Of a stretch of DNA of 64,000 nt, positions 38,172-48,312 are shown one piece after another. The translations under genes and the position numbers were made by a program. Under the pieces are notes generated by a model. The model searched no databases, was not told the origin of the DNA, and saw only the letters and a list, made by a program, of their open reading frames with translations. The stretch spans positions 1 to 64,000 of the forward strand of contig MPUH01000205.1 in NCBI GenBank assembly GCA_001970955.1, read 5' to 3'. Each line of letters opens with the position of its first letter. The stretch's first letter is position 1. This stretch comes from Stentor coeruleus (lineage: Eukaryota; Ciliophora; Heterotrichea; Heterotrichida; Stentoridae).

Positions 38172-38600
38172 TTATTTTTTATCAGTTGTACAGTGAATAT
38201 ATTTGGCAGCTAATCTTGAGTAGTAAGAGAGATCAAAATGTTTAATACTTTTATATAAAAACAAGAAACGGTACTAGTGATCAATTCGGGCGGTGTCCGG
38301 CCTTTGTTTTTATCATTTCTAGTATTTTCCTTATATCTTTTTATTGGCGGCTCTTCTCTCTGTTTAGACATAACTTTAAATGTTTTGACCACTTTATTCG
38401 ACCCAGCTTCAAAGTTAATAATATAGTATTCTTTTATCCTTTCATTCAAACACATAACTTCTTTAGTTGGGAAAATATCAATTTCTGGGTCTGATCATTT
38501 TCAGGAACTTTTTTAATCAAAGTTATGACAAAATTAGTAAAAAAATCAGTAAATTTATCTATAATGATATGAAAATCACTTAATGTAAAAACAACTCCTA
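38172..38600 (-). pseudogene. decayed fragment of an unrecognised conserved gene
   Basis: Three minus-strand segments in different frames read as one protein C-terminus: LGVVFTLSDFHIIIDKFTDF to LIKKVPEND, then DPEIDIFPTKEVMCLNERIK to NKGRTPPELITSTVSCFYIK, then KHFDLSYYSRLAAKYIHCTT before a stop at 38172. Each piece has coding-like composition, and breaks near 38490 and 38240 shift the frame. One 15-nt tract inside (about 38360) could be an intron but does not fix the shifts. The family is not recognised. The frame at 38210-38455 is therefore probably not an intact gene. Confidence 0.5.
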
Positions 38601-39820
38601 ATGATTATCAGAATTATTAAGATATAATCTTAAGTATGTTATAATAACTAATGTGAATATTTTAAATTATGTGATATAATAGATAAAGACCTCCTGAACT
38701 AAATAAAGAGCCACATAACCAGCGACAATAAGTGGTTTAATATACCGAATCTGCCTAAAGAAAAAGATCTTAGGACAAACAAACCTCGATCTGACAAGGT
38801 TTAAACCATGTCACCTTAATTATCACCCACTTTAAACTTTATGACTATATATAATTGATTATAATCATATTATTGAATATTTTTCATAGGAAAATATATA
38901 GAGGATTATGATGATTTTAGAAGACAAATTATTATTGTTTAAGCTATAGATGATAATTTTATAAAAGACAAGGCTGAATGAAATAAATAAGCGAATTAAA
39001 GGAGTTGTTATTTTTAAAATTTTTGTATTTTTGAATTTTGAAAGTAAGGCTGAGTTGTGATGAGTAGAAGAGTTTGAGTATTAGTTAGATGTAAAATATG
39101 AGTTTATTATTATTATACAAATTACAATGATTATGTTTTTTCTATAATTTATACATAGAAATATAAGCTTTTATATACAAAAACCAACTTTAAATTTATT
39201 GTTATTATAAGGTTCAGTTATATTCCATTCTGGAAAAATTGAAAATAAGAAAATCTTCTATTTGTAGGAAAATGATTATAAGCATCAAATTGAGGGTGAA
39301 AAATTTATTAAATAGAAATTTTATTTTAGATAAAACTATAACTGGTGAAATTAGTTTGGCTAATGAAGAAATAGTACGCTGATGGATAGGAAAATCAATT
39401 TCTAATCTCGAAATCAGCCTTGTAGTATTTATAATTTTGATAAAAATTGTCTGGTTTATTATGGATTCCTAATAAACCTTTATGTATCAAGCAAGATAAA
39501 TGTCAAACTGAAAATTTTCTAAAAAAGGTTGGCTTTTAAACTTTGTTGCAGTTTTACAAACAATGATAGAGTGAAATTTATCGTGATTAGAAAATCAGCA
39601 AAAAACGAAATGATTTACAAAAACAAACCCTAATTATTTACCAGTTTTTTATAAAGCAAACCTAGAAATTTAGATATTTTAAACTTATTTTAATAATAAA
39701 TTACATCATTTAATTATAAGATACTTTACGATAAACATATTCTTTTACATTAAGATATTTTTAATAAAAATATCTAAAACATATTATCAGTGCCTATACA
39801 CAAAATAAGCTTTATTTAAA
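38601..39820. other. intergenic with second SINE-like copy
   Basis: AT-rich, holding the SINE-like element at 38693-38837. No other structure was seen. Confidence 0.55.
38693..38837 (+). mobile_element. SINE-like dispersed element, copy 2
   Basis: 145 bp matching the copy at 2631-2763 from cctgaactaaataaagag to cactttaaac, with about ten substitutions plus a 12-nt insertion (ttaattatcacc) near the 3' end that duplicates a cacc. The two arms tggtttaa and ttaaacca are conserved. No target-site duplication is evident around this copy, so it may be older. Confidence 0.6.
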
Positions 39821-42208
39821 CTATTCTAAAGGAAAATCAGACTTATTTCCTTTATAAATCTTAATCGACCTTTTATTAGGCCAAACGTATTTTCTAATTT
39901 TCCTCGACAAAGCATTAACAAGTAAAGTATTGATTTGCGGTATTTTACTAAGAGCGATTTTACTCATTTTCCCTATAACAGGTTCGATAGTTATTTGATG
40001 AACTGGTTCTGAAATAAACGAATACCAACTGCATTTAGTTTGTGATGGAGCATAAAAAAAACGAAGTTTGCAATAAAAAGATCTTAAGACAACTTTTACG
40101 TTGACTGGAAGGGAAGCAACACTCCATTTAAGTTCGAATTCTAAATGGATTTTCACATCGCCACGGAACCAAAGTTCGAAGTCGTAAAAAAACTCTAGGT
40201 CGTTGTCGGTTTCTAACTGAGTAAAGTCTCGGATTTCTGGAGCTTCATCACCTATTTCAACATCTTTAACTTCGATTTCCCCGATGTAATCAGGGTTGTC
40301 TTTGTTATAGATTTTCTTCAGTCTTCTGCATATATAACTAATAAATCTTGGAGAGTACCTCCATTCCGATAAAAATGCATCCAACAAATCATTAAGCCAT
40401 ACAGCTGATTCTGGATCACCAACTTTTTCTGGCTCCTTAACAAACGACGACTCATGTTCATTATCCTCAACATTAACAACATAATACGGGCATTTAGGTC
40501 TATGTAGTTTAGCCGCATGATTGAAATTCAAATTCTCAATCCCATCTTCCATAATCTCAAAACTTTCAACAATTTTCCTCATTTCATTTCTACTATTCTC
40601 AAACATAACCCTCAAAGCTAAAACTACTCTATTCTTAACCTCATCAACAATTTTCCTATACTCATCATTCAAATCTTTAATTTTCTCCATAGCTTGACTA
40701 TTATCTTCAGCTGAAGAATCATACTGTAAAGCTTCTCTTCTAAAATTCCCCATAAGTCCTAAAAAATCCTTACATTTAGCAACACATGCAAAAATCTCAG
40801 CCCTTAAATCTTTTCCACAGTTTTTCATATCAGCAATTGAATTTTTAACTTCATTTAATGGATCATCGATATAAACATTTTCTACATTAACCCAAGAATT
40901 TATAATTCTAAGCCATTCTTTGTTCATATCTTCATCTATGCTCATAAGATTTGTGAAAAATTTAATTATGTCTGTTGTATAATCTTCAAGTTTATCAATT
41001 TTTTTCTCGATATGCTTAAAAGCTGAGTTTTGGTTATCGGCTGAAGAGAAACTTGAAAAAAAGCTTTTGAATCTTGGGGTTTCTGGGGCTATTTCTGACT
41101 TGCTTAAGGTATTTTTGAGGAAAGTTACAGTACGTTTTAAAGATGGACGATTTTCTGATGTTCTTTGGTTATAAGATTCTATAGGGAGGATTTGGATTTT
41201 TTCTAAACTAAAGTCTATAAGATGAGTTATATAAGAAAGCCAAGTATCAATATAAGATTTGTAGCGTTGACCAATGAATTTTTCTAATAAAGATAAATCT
41301 TTCATTATGTCAGTAGCTCTAGGGGCAAAACTTTTTGATTCTTCATGCATGTGTTCCATAAGTTTGGATATTTGGGATTTTATTGTCCCAACTTCATTAT
41401 TTATTTTTTTTAGCTTCATTTCTTTTTTAACTAGGGTCTCGAATTGGGCTAAATCTTTACGGGCTTCAGAGAAATCGCTGTTAGCTTTTTTGAAAGAGTT
41501 CTGTAAATCCAAGAGTTTTTCGCTAAGCTTTTGGATATCGCTGGTATAGCTGTAAAATTTCTCTCCTGCGTTTTGGTATCGGATGATCAGTTCTTTGTAT
41601 TTTTTAACTGTTTCCTTATTAATCGCATTAACATCCTGAATCAAGTTTTCCATAACATCTTCATTATCTTTAAGGTATTTTTTTCCAATCTCAAAGCAAA
41701 ATTCCCTAAAATGTTTCAACTGAACCATAGATTTCTTAGACTTGATTTTTTCTAAAATGCTTATTTCACCAAGTTTTACAAGTCCATTCGCATATTTCTT
41801 ATCTATTGTAAGGAATTCTTTAAGAATCCCAGAAAGGTCATTTAAAGTAGTATCACTTGTAGAATGCAATAACATAAATTTACTACCATTACAAAGGCAT
41901 TGCATCATAGTAAACCTTCGTTCTAAAGGGAATTTGCTCATTTGAATTTTCTTTGGGCTTCTAGCAAAAGGTCTGCTAAAATTCTCACAATCTTCGTTTG
42001 AATGCTTTATTTGACCTTGAATGTTTGGAATATATTCATCACTTGCTATTCCAACGTAATATATAAAGCATATGATTTCAATGATTAGAGTTAGGAGGAT
42101 GCCTAAGGCAAAAACGAGAAGTGAGATAAAACTTGATGGGATGAATTTTGCCAGAACGACTCCTGAGATGAAAATACCAAATTTCGATGCAAGCGAATCC
42201 ATTTGCAA
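39821..42208 (-). CDS. membrane-anchored F-BAR plus SMP-domain protein (contact-site lipid transfer)
   Basis: A 795-aa protein. A double hydrophobic stretch at about residues 24-54 is a membrane anchor. Residues about 110-400 have the FCH/F-BAR pattern (LNDLSGILKEFLTIDKKYAN, then FREFCFEIGKKYLKDNEDVM, followed by long helices), a dimeric membrane-bending fold. Residues about 600-775 form an SMP domain: ESAVWLNDLLDAFLSEWRYS, then LEFFYDFELWFRGDVKIHLE and the hydrophobic strands after it. It resembles the TEX2/Nvj2 type, which carries lipids between apposed membranes. Anchor, curvature and transfer modules in one chain suggest an ER contact-site protein. The SMP call is firm and the F-BAR call moderate. 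Confidence 0.75.
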   Translation of the reverse strand: MQMDSLASKFGIFISGVVLAKFIPSSFISLLVFALGILLTLIIEIICFIYYVGIASDEYIPNIQGQIKHSNEDCENFSRPFARSPKKIQMSKFPLERRFTMMQCLCNGSKFMLLHSTSDTTLNDLSGILKEFLTIDKKYANGLVKLGEISILEKIKSKKSMVQLKHFREFCFEIGKKYLKDNEDVMENLIQDVNAINKETVKKYKELIIRYQNAGEKFYSYTSDIQKLSEKLLDLQNSFKKANSDFSEARKDLAQFETLVKKEMKLKKINNEVGTIKSQISKLMEHMHEESKSFAPRATDIMKDLSLLEKFIGQRYKSYIDTWLSYITHLIDFSLEKIQILPIESYNQRTSENRPSLKRTVTFLKNTLSKSEIAPETPRFKSFFSSFSSADNQNSAFKHIEKKIDKLEDYTTDIIKFFTNLMSIDEDMNKEWLRIINSWVNVENVYIDDPLNEVKNSIADMKNCGKDLRAEIFACVAKCKDFLGLMGNFRREALQYDSSAEDNSQAMEKIKDLNDEYRKIVDEVKNRVVLALRVMFENSRNEMRKIVESFEIMEDGIENLNFNHAAKLHRPKCPYYVVNVEDNEHESSFVKEPEKVGDPESAVWLNDLLDAFLSEWRYSPRFISYICRRLKKIYNKDNPDYIGEIEVKDVEIGDEAPEIRDFTQLETDNDLEFFYDFELWFRGDVKIHLEFELKWSVASLPVNVKVVLRSFYCKLRFFYAPSQTKCSWYSFISEPVHQITIEPVIGKMSKIALSKIPQINTLLVNALSRKIRKYVWPNKRSIKIYKGNKSDFPLE

Positions 42209-43173
42209 AGTTTTATTATAATTTAATGGCTTTTAGGATTATTCATTGAGTTATATATTAAAAAGGCTATAGCGCCAGGAGAAGTAATTTAGCCTTTCGG
42301 CAGCTTCCATGAAGTATCCCCTTGACAAGAGCTTATTATTCTCATACAAAAAATTATAAATAATAAGTGATTTTATTTAAAATTGTTATGGGATGCATTT
42401 TTAATATATTGAACTTTAGTAAAGTAATCAAAAATCAATTTTTGTTGTCTAAGTCATAAAATTTGATTAGTTTTATGGTAGAATTCTTGAAATCTCATCC
42501 TTAAATCATTATTTTTGTCTTATATCATAATAAAGTTAGCAATCTTCATAGTAAATAAGTAGAGTGATAAAAGGACCATCGGTTAGTTATGAATTCCTTA
42601 AATTATTATTAAAATAGAACTTCAGATAATCCATACAGCAATTATTGGGTTGTTTCTGGGATCATAAAATTAATTGAAGATACTTTTAATAGTATAAATT
42701 TCATTGACAGATAATATGCTTTGACGGCAAAAGGATAGATACAATTTCAATTTGATTAAGATTTAAATATTGAGAATACAAAAGAAGATAAGAATACTTT
42801 TCTCTCCTTTTTTGTCTAGTTACAGCTTTTAACAAATTGCAGCCCAAAAATAAGAAAATAAGAAACTTCATAAAGAAATTTAAAGCTAATCCAATCATTA
42901 ACTTAGTTTAATAAAATTATTTAGTTTAGTGACTTTAATAAATAACTACTCTCAAAGTTGAATAAAAAAAAAAAAACTCAGATTATTATATGAAAAAGTT
43001 TTTATTATATTTCAAATATGTATTTAGTTATTGTGTATATGATATTGTAGAAAAGTATTTAATTAGGTTAAAATTTTACATATATAAATGGTTTATCATG
43101 TTCATGAAGAAGATAAATCGATATAAGATTATATAATTTGAGATTATTTAATATTATTCTACACCTTTTAATA
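42209..43173. other. intergenic
   Basis: AT-rich, between the divergent F-BAR/SMP gene and the next plus-strand gene. Short frames such as 42701-42898 are hydrophobic and composition-driven. Nothing was recognised. Confidence 0.5.
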
Positions 43174-44349
43174 ATGAAAAATCAAAACAAAGATACGATG
43201 ACCAAAATGCTCACTGAAAGGTCTTCAAGGTCAAATGAAAGGTCAAATAAAAAGAATGATAGCACAGGAACTGTAATCAACAATCCCAAAATCTCAGACA
43301 CCTTAAACACTAACATCCTTTCTCTACGCTTAAGATCATATCCATATAAACGTGCAGAATCTGAACTACGACAGATACTCAATAGATCTTCAGTGTCGAA
43401 AGAAAGGACTGAAAGCATTCACAAGTCTAAGTCAATATCAAGAAATTCAAATATTGGATCTTTAAAGAAAACATATAAAAAACTTGATTCAGCTTTGTAT
43501 AACAAAGATGCGAATATTATCATTGATGAATATAGGAATATAAGCAAACCAGAAGTTTGGGAGTCGGTTTTAGACAACTTAAGGGCGAATCCTAAACAAT
43601 TACTTGAATTGATACCTATCTCTCTAACTACGAAGAATTCTACGAGTGATAAAAAAAGTGCTAAGACTTGGAATAGAGAAAATGCAGGAAAAAAGCTTAC
43701 TTCAAGGGGAAATATATTTATTCCAACAGTTAAGATTACAGATTCTATGAATTGTACACCTGATATTGTGGAGACTTTGAAAGAGCATGCTGATAATATG
43801 ACTGAAGATTGGGCGCGATCATTATTGCATCATAATATTAAGCAAAATAACGGAGAAATGAACTACATTGGGGGGTTTAAAGAAAATGAACTAAATGAAA
43901 TGTTGAAAAATATCCCTTCAAATAAAGATGTACTAGCAACATCATTGGATAGTTTGTTTATAACCTTAGAACACCTATTAATGGAGCTTTTGGGTACAAA
44001 ACAAGACTTCATGAGGTTCAAAGAAGTTTACAATATACCTCTTCCATCAATTATTAGGTCACTAGCAGTAAGATGTATTGATCTTTTTACCCTTAGGAAT
44101 AGGACAAAAGAAATTATAGAAAAAATCATCATAAGAGAAAAACTCATGAAAAGACTGGTTAAAGGAGATAAGAAAGGGATAATAGAGATACATAAAATAT
44201 CGAATTTCCTAAGAGAAAAAATCAAAGGATGGCTTAAAGATAAATGCGTACCTTTCAAAGAATTCTTATTCAAAGGGCGAAATTATATAGAAAAAATGGA
44301 GCAAGACCTTGTAGTATTGCAGGAAGCCTTAAATCCTTTGATTATTTAA
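43174..44349 (+). CDS. unrecognised basic, partly helical protein
   Basis: About 391 aa from the internal ATG at 43174; a frame also opens at 43138, but its 12 extra hydrophobic residues look accidental. Residues 1-110 are rich in Ser, Arg and Lys and disordered. Residues about 180-391 are helical, ending in a basic coiled region (EKIIIREKLMKRLVKGDKKG). It has no membrane segment or known motif. It could be a cytoskeletal or centrosomal protein judging by composition, but I assign no function. Tail to tail with the homeodomain gene. Confidence 0.65.
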   Translation: MKNQNKDTMTKMLTERSSRSNERSNKKNDSTGTVINNPKISDTLNTNILSLRLRSYPYKRAESELRQILNRSSVSKERTESIHKSKSISRNSNIGSLKKTYKKLDSALYNKDANIIIDEYRNISKPEVWESVLDNLRANPKQLLELIPISLTTKNSTSDKKSAKTWNRENAGKKLTSRGNIFIPTVKITDSMNCTPDIVETLKEHADNMTEDWARSLLHHNIKQNNGEMNYIGGFKENELNEMLKNIPSNKDVLATSLDSLFITLEHLLMELLGTKQDFMRFKEVYNIPLPSIIRSLAVRCIDLFTLRNRTKEIIEKIIIREKLMKRLVKGDKKGIIEIHKISNFLREKIKGWLKDKCVPFKEFLFKGRNYIEKMEQDLVVLQEALNPLII

Positions 44350-44549
44350 ACATGAATAATATGCATCATTATAAGAATAACTCATAACATATCTAAAATC
44401 CAAAATTTCTTTTCTAAAACTTTATTAAAAGTCATATAAATCTATAAACATCCACTACTCCTATTTTAAAAATAATAAAAATAGTTATAAACCACGATTT
44501 TTTCATACCAAAAAAAAAATCCAGCTTTTCATTCTATAAAGAATATTAT

Positions 44550-45080
44550 TTAATTTATATTATCATTGATAAATGATTCAAAGACACAGCTCAAGTTTTT
44601 CTTGTATGTGTTATCTTGTTTGAGCTCTTCAGATAGTTCCTTATAAGATTTTTGAAGTTTATTAAAATGGAAATCAATAACATGCGGCATCAAAGTTTCA
44701 CAACAAGAAAAAATCCACCACTCTGATTGTGAAGGTTCTCTAATAATAGGTTTTACATCAGGTAAAGAGGCAAAAAGTTCACTTAAATTGCTTTTTTCAA
44801 GTTTTTTTACTTTTTCTTGATACCCAAGTTTTTTTTTCTGATCCCAGCCCCACTTATATATCTGAGCTTCAGTTAAACCTGTTCTTTTCATTATACGTGA
44901 TATGTGTTGTTTATCCCAATCTGGATATTGTTGGAATTCTTGATATAGGATTTCTAGTTGGGACATTGATTTACGTTTGCGTTTCTTAATAGCTTTCCGA
45001 CGATTTACTCTGTTTGTGCAGTCGCTTAGAGGAGTAGTGCATGGATCCGGGCTATCGTCAGGTGATGAAGTGTACTTCAT
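44550..45080 (-). CDS. ciliate-type homeodomain protein
   Basis: A 176-aa protein. A basic run at residues about 30-40 (RKAIKKRKRK) precedes a homeodomain-like helical trio: LEILYQEFQQYPDW, then ISRIMKRTGLTEAQIYKWGWDQKKK. The third helix keeps the W of WFQNR but has W-D-Q where homeodomains have Q-N-R, so the usual DNA-contacting Asn51 is Asp. This variant recognition helix is, as far as I know, common among ciliate homeobox proteins. It probably acts in the nucleus. The C-terminal 80 residues are helical and unassigned. Confidence 0.75.
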   Translation of the reverse strand: MKYTSSPDDSPDPCTTPLSDCTNRVNRRKAIKKRKRKSMSQLEILYQEFQQYPDWDKQHISRIMKRTGLTEAQIYKWGWDQKKKLGYQEKVKKLEKSNLSELFASLPDVKPIIREPSQSEWWIFSCCETLMPHVIDFHFNKLQKSYKELSEELKQDNTYKKNLSCVFESFINDNIN

Positions 45081-45594
45081 ATTTATTCAAAAATTATTTA
45101 ACTCCAAAACTGCCGATGGCGCCATTAGGAATTTAAATATAATTAACCGGGGTAGATATTTTACCTTGTGGATGAGGATTGATGTTGATTTATATCAAGA
45201 TTAGACTTTGAGTGATTTTGGAGTATGACGCAGCGAATATTATCTATATTTTTTGCCGGGAATTTATAAATTATCCTATATCTCGTATATTTGTGTTCTA
45301 TCCAAAATTATTTGAAGCTTCCTATAAAAAAACCTTAAAACCCAATGATAAAATCATCTAACTAATTACAATATTAACCTTATCGTTGAATTTCCTCATG
45401 CAAACCTAATAAGCCAATTCAAGCTTTTTTTTTATACTTTAAAAAAGCACTACAATCTTTTTTAACCTCTAAAATCTTCATAATCTATACTTTATTTACC
45501 CTGTACAATATTTCTATAATCTTCCGACAAATCCAATCCTACCCCTCATAAAACCCTTCACCCAAAAATCCTCATAATTACTTAACCTAAATTT
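45081..45594. other. intergenic
   Basis: Short gap between two minus-strand genes. About 45280-45590 is markedly G-poor on the plus strand, as is typical downstream of minus genes in this window. Nothing else was seen. Confidence 0.55.
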
Positions 45595-46746
45595 CTAATA
45601 AATTTCCCCTTTCTTATCCTGAATTTTCCCTTTCAACAACATGACCACAATCTCTCCTTCACAATTAGTCGATAAAACCACACCAAATTCTATCTCTCTT
45701 ATTTTCATCCATCTCGCACAATTCAAAACACTTCTTGCACTAGAAGCACCTAATGTATCTCCTAAACTTAAATTTCCCCCAGTAACATTAGTATTTTCCA
45801 ACTTAACATCCAATATTTTACAACACAAAAACGGGATTGTAGCAAAAAAATCATTAAATTCCCATAAACCAACATGATCAATCATAAGCCCATTTCTAGC
45901 CAAAAGCCCTTTAACAGTTTTATTCAAAATCTCAGGGAATTTTATCGGGTCTCCACGTTTTTCAACCCAATCCACAACAGAGACTAAATAGTCAATGCCA
46001 AGTTTTTCTATTGCATCTTTTCTAGCAACAAGTAAAACTGTTGCCCCATCACTAGGTAAAGCTGTAGTTAAAGAAGTAACGCTACCTTTAGAATAAAACA
46101 ATGGGGAAATTGGTTCAAATTCTGGGTATACACAAAGTTCATCATCTATTAAAACATCCAAAGCGACGATTTCCTCATTAAAATATTTGATTTTCTGACA
46201 TAAGTTTCTACGTTTAAAAGCATATCTTGAATAAGTTTCCTGTTCAACACGTGAAATATTATAAGTGATATTAAGTTCTTCTATAGCTAATCCATAATGT
46301 ATACCTGTTGATGAAGTATATGCTTGAGGTAATGTGTCAATTATACCACTAGAAACTTTCCAACCAGAACGTCCTAAAAGCACATGTGGGGATAAGGAAG
46401 ATGAATCAAAACCCCCACATAAAGCTCCTGAAGAACCCATTAAAAGTTCTTGACAAGCTAATATCAAACTTTTAATACCTCCAGTATGCCCTGTGTTTAT
46501 AGTAAAAGAATTCAATCTATCGAAACCAGCCAAATAAAGTCCTTGTTTGCTTGGATTGATCCCTAAACCTTTCTGCAAGGCACAAGCGAAAACTCCGCAA
46601 CCAAGCCAGGATTCCGGGACTAGATTTTTCAACCCTTTCAAGGCTTGGGCCAAGAGAAAAGGACTAGGAACTTGACGTAAACTCTTCCCTATTGAACCAA
46701 TCGGCGTCCTTTTACCACTGACAATACATAATTCAGTCCTATTCAT
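45595..46746 (-). CDS. thiolase-fold protein lacking the catalytic residues
   Basis: A 383-aa protein of normal length for acetyl-CoA acetyltransferase-type thiolases, starting CIVSGKRTPIGSIGKSL. All three catalytic positions are changed. The nucleophilic Cys of VCASGMKA aligns with H87 (NTGHTGGIKS). The His of GHPIG aligns with D330 (SLGDTLGASSAR). The C-terminal Cys aligns with T360 in LSTNCEGEIVV. WEFNDFFATIP replaces the NEAFA motif. It is therefore most likely non-catalytic, perhaps a binding or regulatory subunit, or divergent enough to use another mechanism. The frame is intact, with no sign of ongoing decay. Confidence 0.85.
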   Translation of the reverse strand: MNRTELCIVSGKRTPIGSIGKSLRQVPSPFLLAQALKGLKNLVPESWLGCGVFACALQKGLGINPSKQGLYLAGFDRLNSFTINTGHTGGIKSLILACQELLMGSSGALCGGFDSSSLSPHVLLGRSGWKVSSGIIDTLPQAYTSSTGIHYGLAIEELNITYNISRVEQETYSRYAFKRRNLCQKIKYFNEEIVALDVLIDDELCVYPEFEPISPLFYSKGSVTSLTTALPSDGATVLLVARKDAIEKLGIDYLVSVVDWVEKRGDPIKFPEILNKTVKGLLARNGLMIDHVGLWEFNDFFATIPFLCCKILDVKLENTNVTGGNLSLGDTLGASSARSVLNCARWMKIREIEFGVVLSTNCEGEIVVMLLKGKIQDKKGEIY

Positions 46747-46770
46747 GCATTATTATTTTGTATTTTAAAT

Positions 46771-48117
46771 CTAACTACGGTTTGTATGACTACCCATCAA
46801 AGCACGATCACTCATTATATTCCTATCAGTAGATGGTAATACATCATCTGGATTTGGTCTGACTATAGGTATATTTTCTGTAGTTTCTTTATTACAATAT
46901 CTACATAATGATGTGAATATAAATACTAAAATGAAAATCCCAATAAAACTCAATAATATAAACACTACAACATTAGTCAGACTATATTGAACACTAAGTA
47001 TAAACCCTTCAGTCAAAGTTGTAGATGGGTTAGATACTGTGAAAATCACTTTATAATCTTTGACTTCATCAGGGACGCGGCCTTTTATAAACAAAGGTCC
47101 AAGGTTTATTTCATAAGCTTTAATAGAATCTTCAATACCTAATATGAGAAATGTGTTGTAAACTTCTAGAGCTCTTATAGGATAAAATATTGGAATTTCT
47201 GAATTTAAATAAGTTAAACGGGAATATACAGAGAGGGTGTTTTGGAAGCCACAGTATATGAATTCTTTGTCCATTTTAAGAAATTCGCATTTGGAAGTGT
47301 TGTTATATTGGACTTGATATTTGTTGTGGGTATTAAGTTCTATTATACCATCGATTATGAGGTATCTATCATATCCAGATATTATATTTCCAGTTATGTT
47401 GTAAGTATTTATGAGGCTATGGTCAATAATGTTGAATTCTAGTATTCCGTTAAACTTGTCAAGGGCAAATATTCTATCTCCATTGTATGTACTTTTTATA
47501 TTTAAATAAGCTAGGGGTGTATCTTTGGCTAATAAATAACTTTCGATTTCTATCAAACCTAAATCATAGTCGGTAATTGTATATATAAAAACACCAGTCC
47601 GCTTAAACACAACAATTTTATCATCAACCACTTCAATAGACTGTATATACTCAGGATCTTCTACTACTGACACAATCACAGGGTATACCTTCGCTATAAT
47701 TTGTATCACAACAAAACTTTTACTATCATAAAGGACAATGATTTTATCAACTTTCATTTTCTTATACCTATTCAAAATCGGGTCCCTAAAATTCTGAATT
47801 AATTTTAGCTTCCAATAGACTTCAAAATCATAAATTAATAATCCATCATCCATAAGAGTATATACTTTTGAATCAATTGAGACTATAGATGTTACGTTTT
47901 TAGAATATCCAGATTCAAAAACAATAACTTGAGATGAGTCAATTTTCTGGTCTGTGATTTTTAAAAAGTCAGGAGTGAGAATTTTTGAATTGATTATAAT
48001 ATCGCTGAAATGATCATCAATTTGTAATGAAAATATTGAAGCTCTTGTGCAAGTTTGCTTTGTGAATGGGTTTAGTAGTTCGAAAGCACTAGATAAGGAT
48101 ATTAATAAAATAATCAT
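46771..48117 (-). CDS. type I membrane protein with beta-propeller-like ectodomain
   Basis: A 448-aa protein. It has an N-terminal signal peptide (IILLISLSSAF) and a single transmembrane segment at about residues 388-410 (VVVFILLSFIGIFILVFIFT) before a short polar cytoplasmic tail. The ectodomain is rich in strand repeats with V-I-V-x-x-D/S patterns (for example KIIVLYDSKSFVVIQIIAK, KIVVFKRTGVFIYTI), consistent with a six- or seven-bladed propeller without a recognised repeat family. Cell-surface or luminal binding is plausible, but the ligand is unknown. It lies 24 bases downstream of the thiolase-like gene's start, on the same strand. Confidence 0.7.
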   Translation of the reverse strand: MIILLISLSSAFELLNPFTKQTCTRASIFSLQIDDHFSDIIINSKILTPDFLKITDQKIDSSQVIVFESGYSKNVTSIVSIDSKVYTLMDDGLLIYDFEVYWKLKLIQNFRDPILNRYKKMKVDKIIVLYDSKSFVVIQIIAKVYPVIVSVVEDPEYIQSIEVVDDKIVVFKRTGVFIYTITDYDLGLIEIESYLLAKDTPLAYLNIKSTYNGDRIFALDKFNGILEFNIIDHSLINTYNITGNIISGYDRYLIIDGIIELNTHNKYQVQYNNTSKCEFLKMDKEFIYCGFQNTLSVYSRLTYLNSEIPIFYPIRALEVYNTFLILGIEDSIKAYEINLGPLFIKGRVPDEVKDYKVIFTVSNPSTTLTEGFILSVQYSLTNVVVFILLSFIGIFILVFIFTSLCRYCNKETTENIPIVRPNPDDVLPSTDRNIMSDRALMGSHTNRS

Positions 48118-48312
48118 AATTTATATTAATCCATTGCTTATAGTATCAGAAGAGTTTAGGGAGATTTTTGTGTAGTTTATATGGGTTTTATCAAATTTTA
48201 TATTTAAATACTTGGATTTTAGCAAAACATATTCATACAAATGATTTGATTTATATAATAATTATAAATATTATATAAAATTTGCTTGGATTATAATAAT
48301 TACCAATCAAAC

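Noticed and set aside
42701-42898. 65-aa minus-strand frame
   Set aside because: Hydrophobic composition only, in an AT-rich gap; nothing indicates coding.
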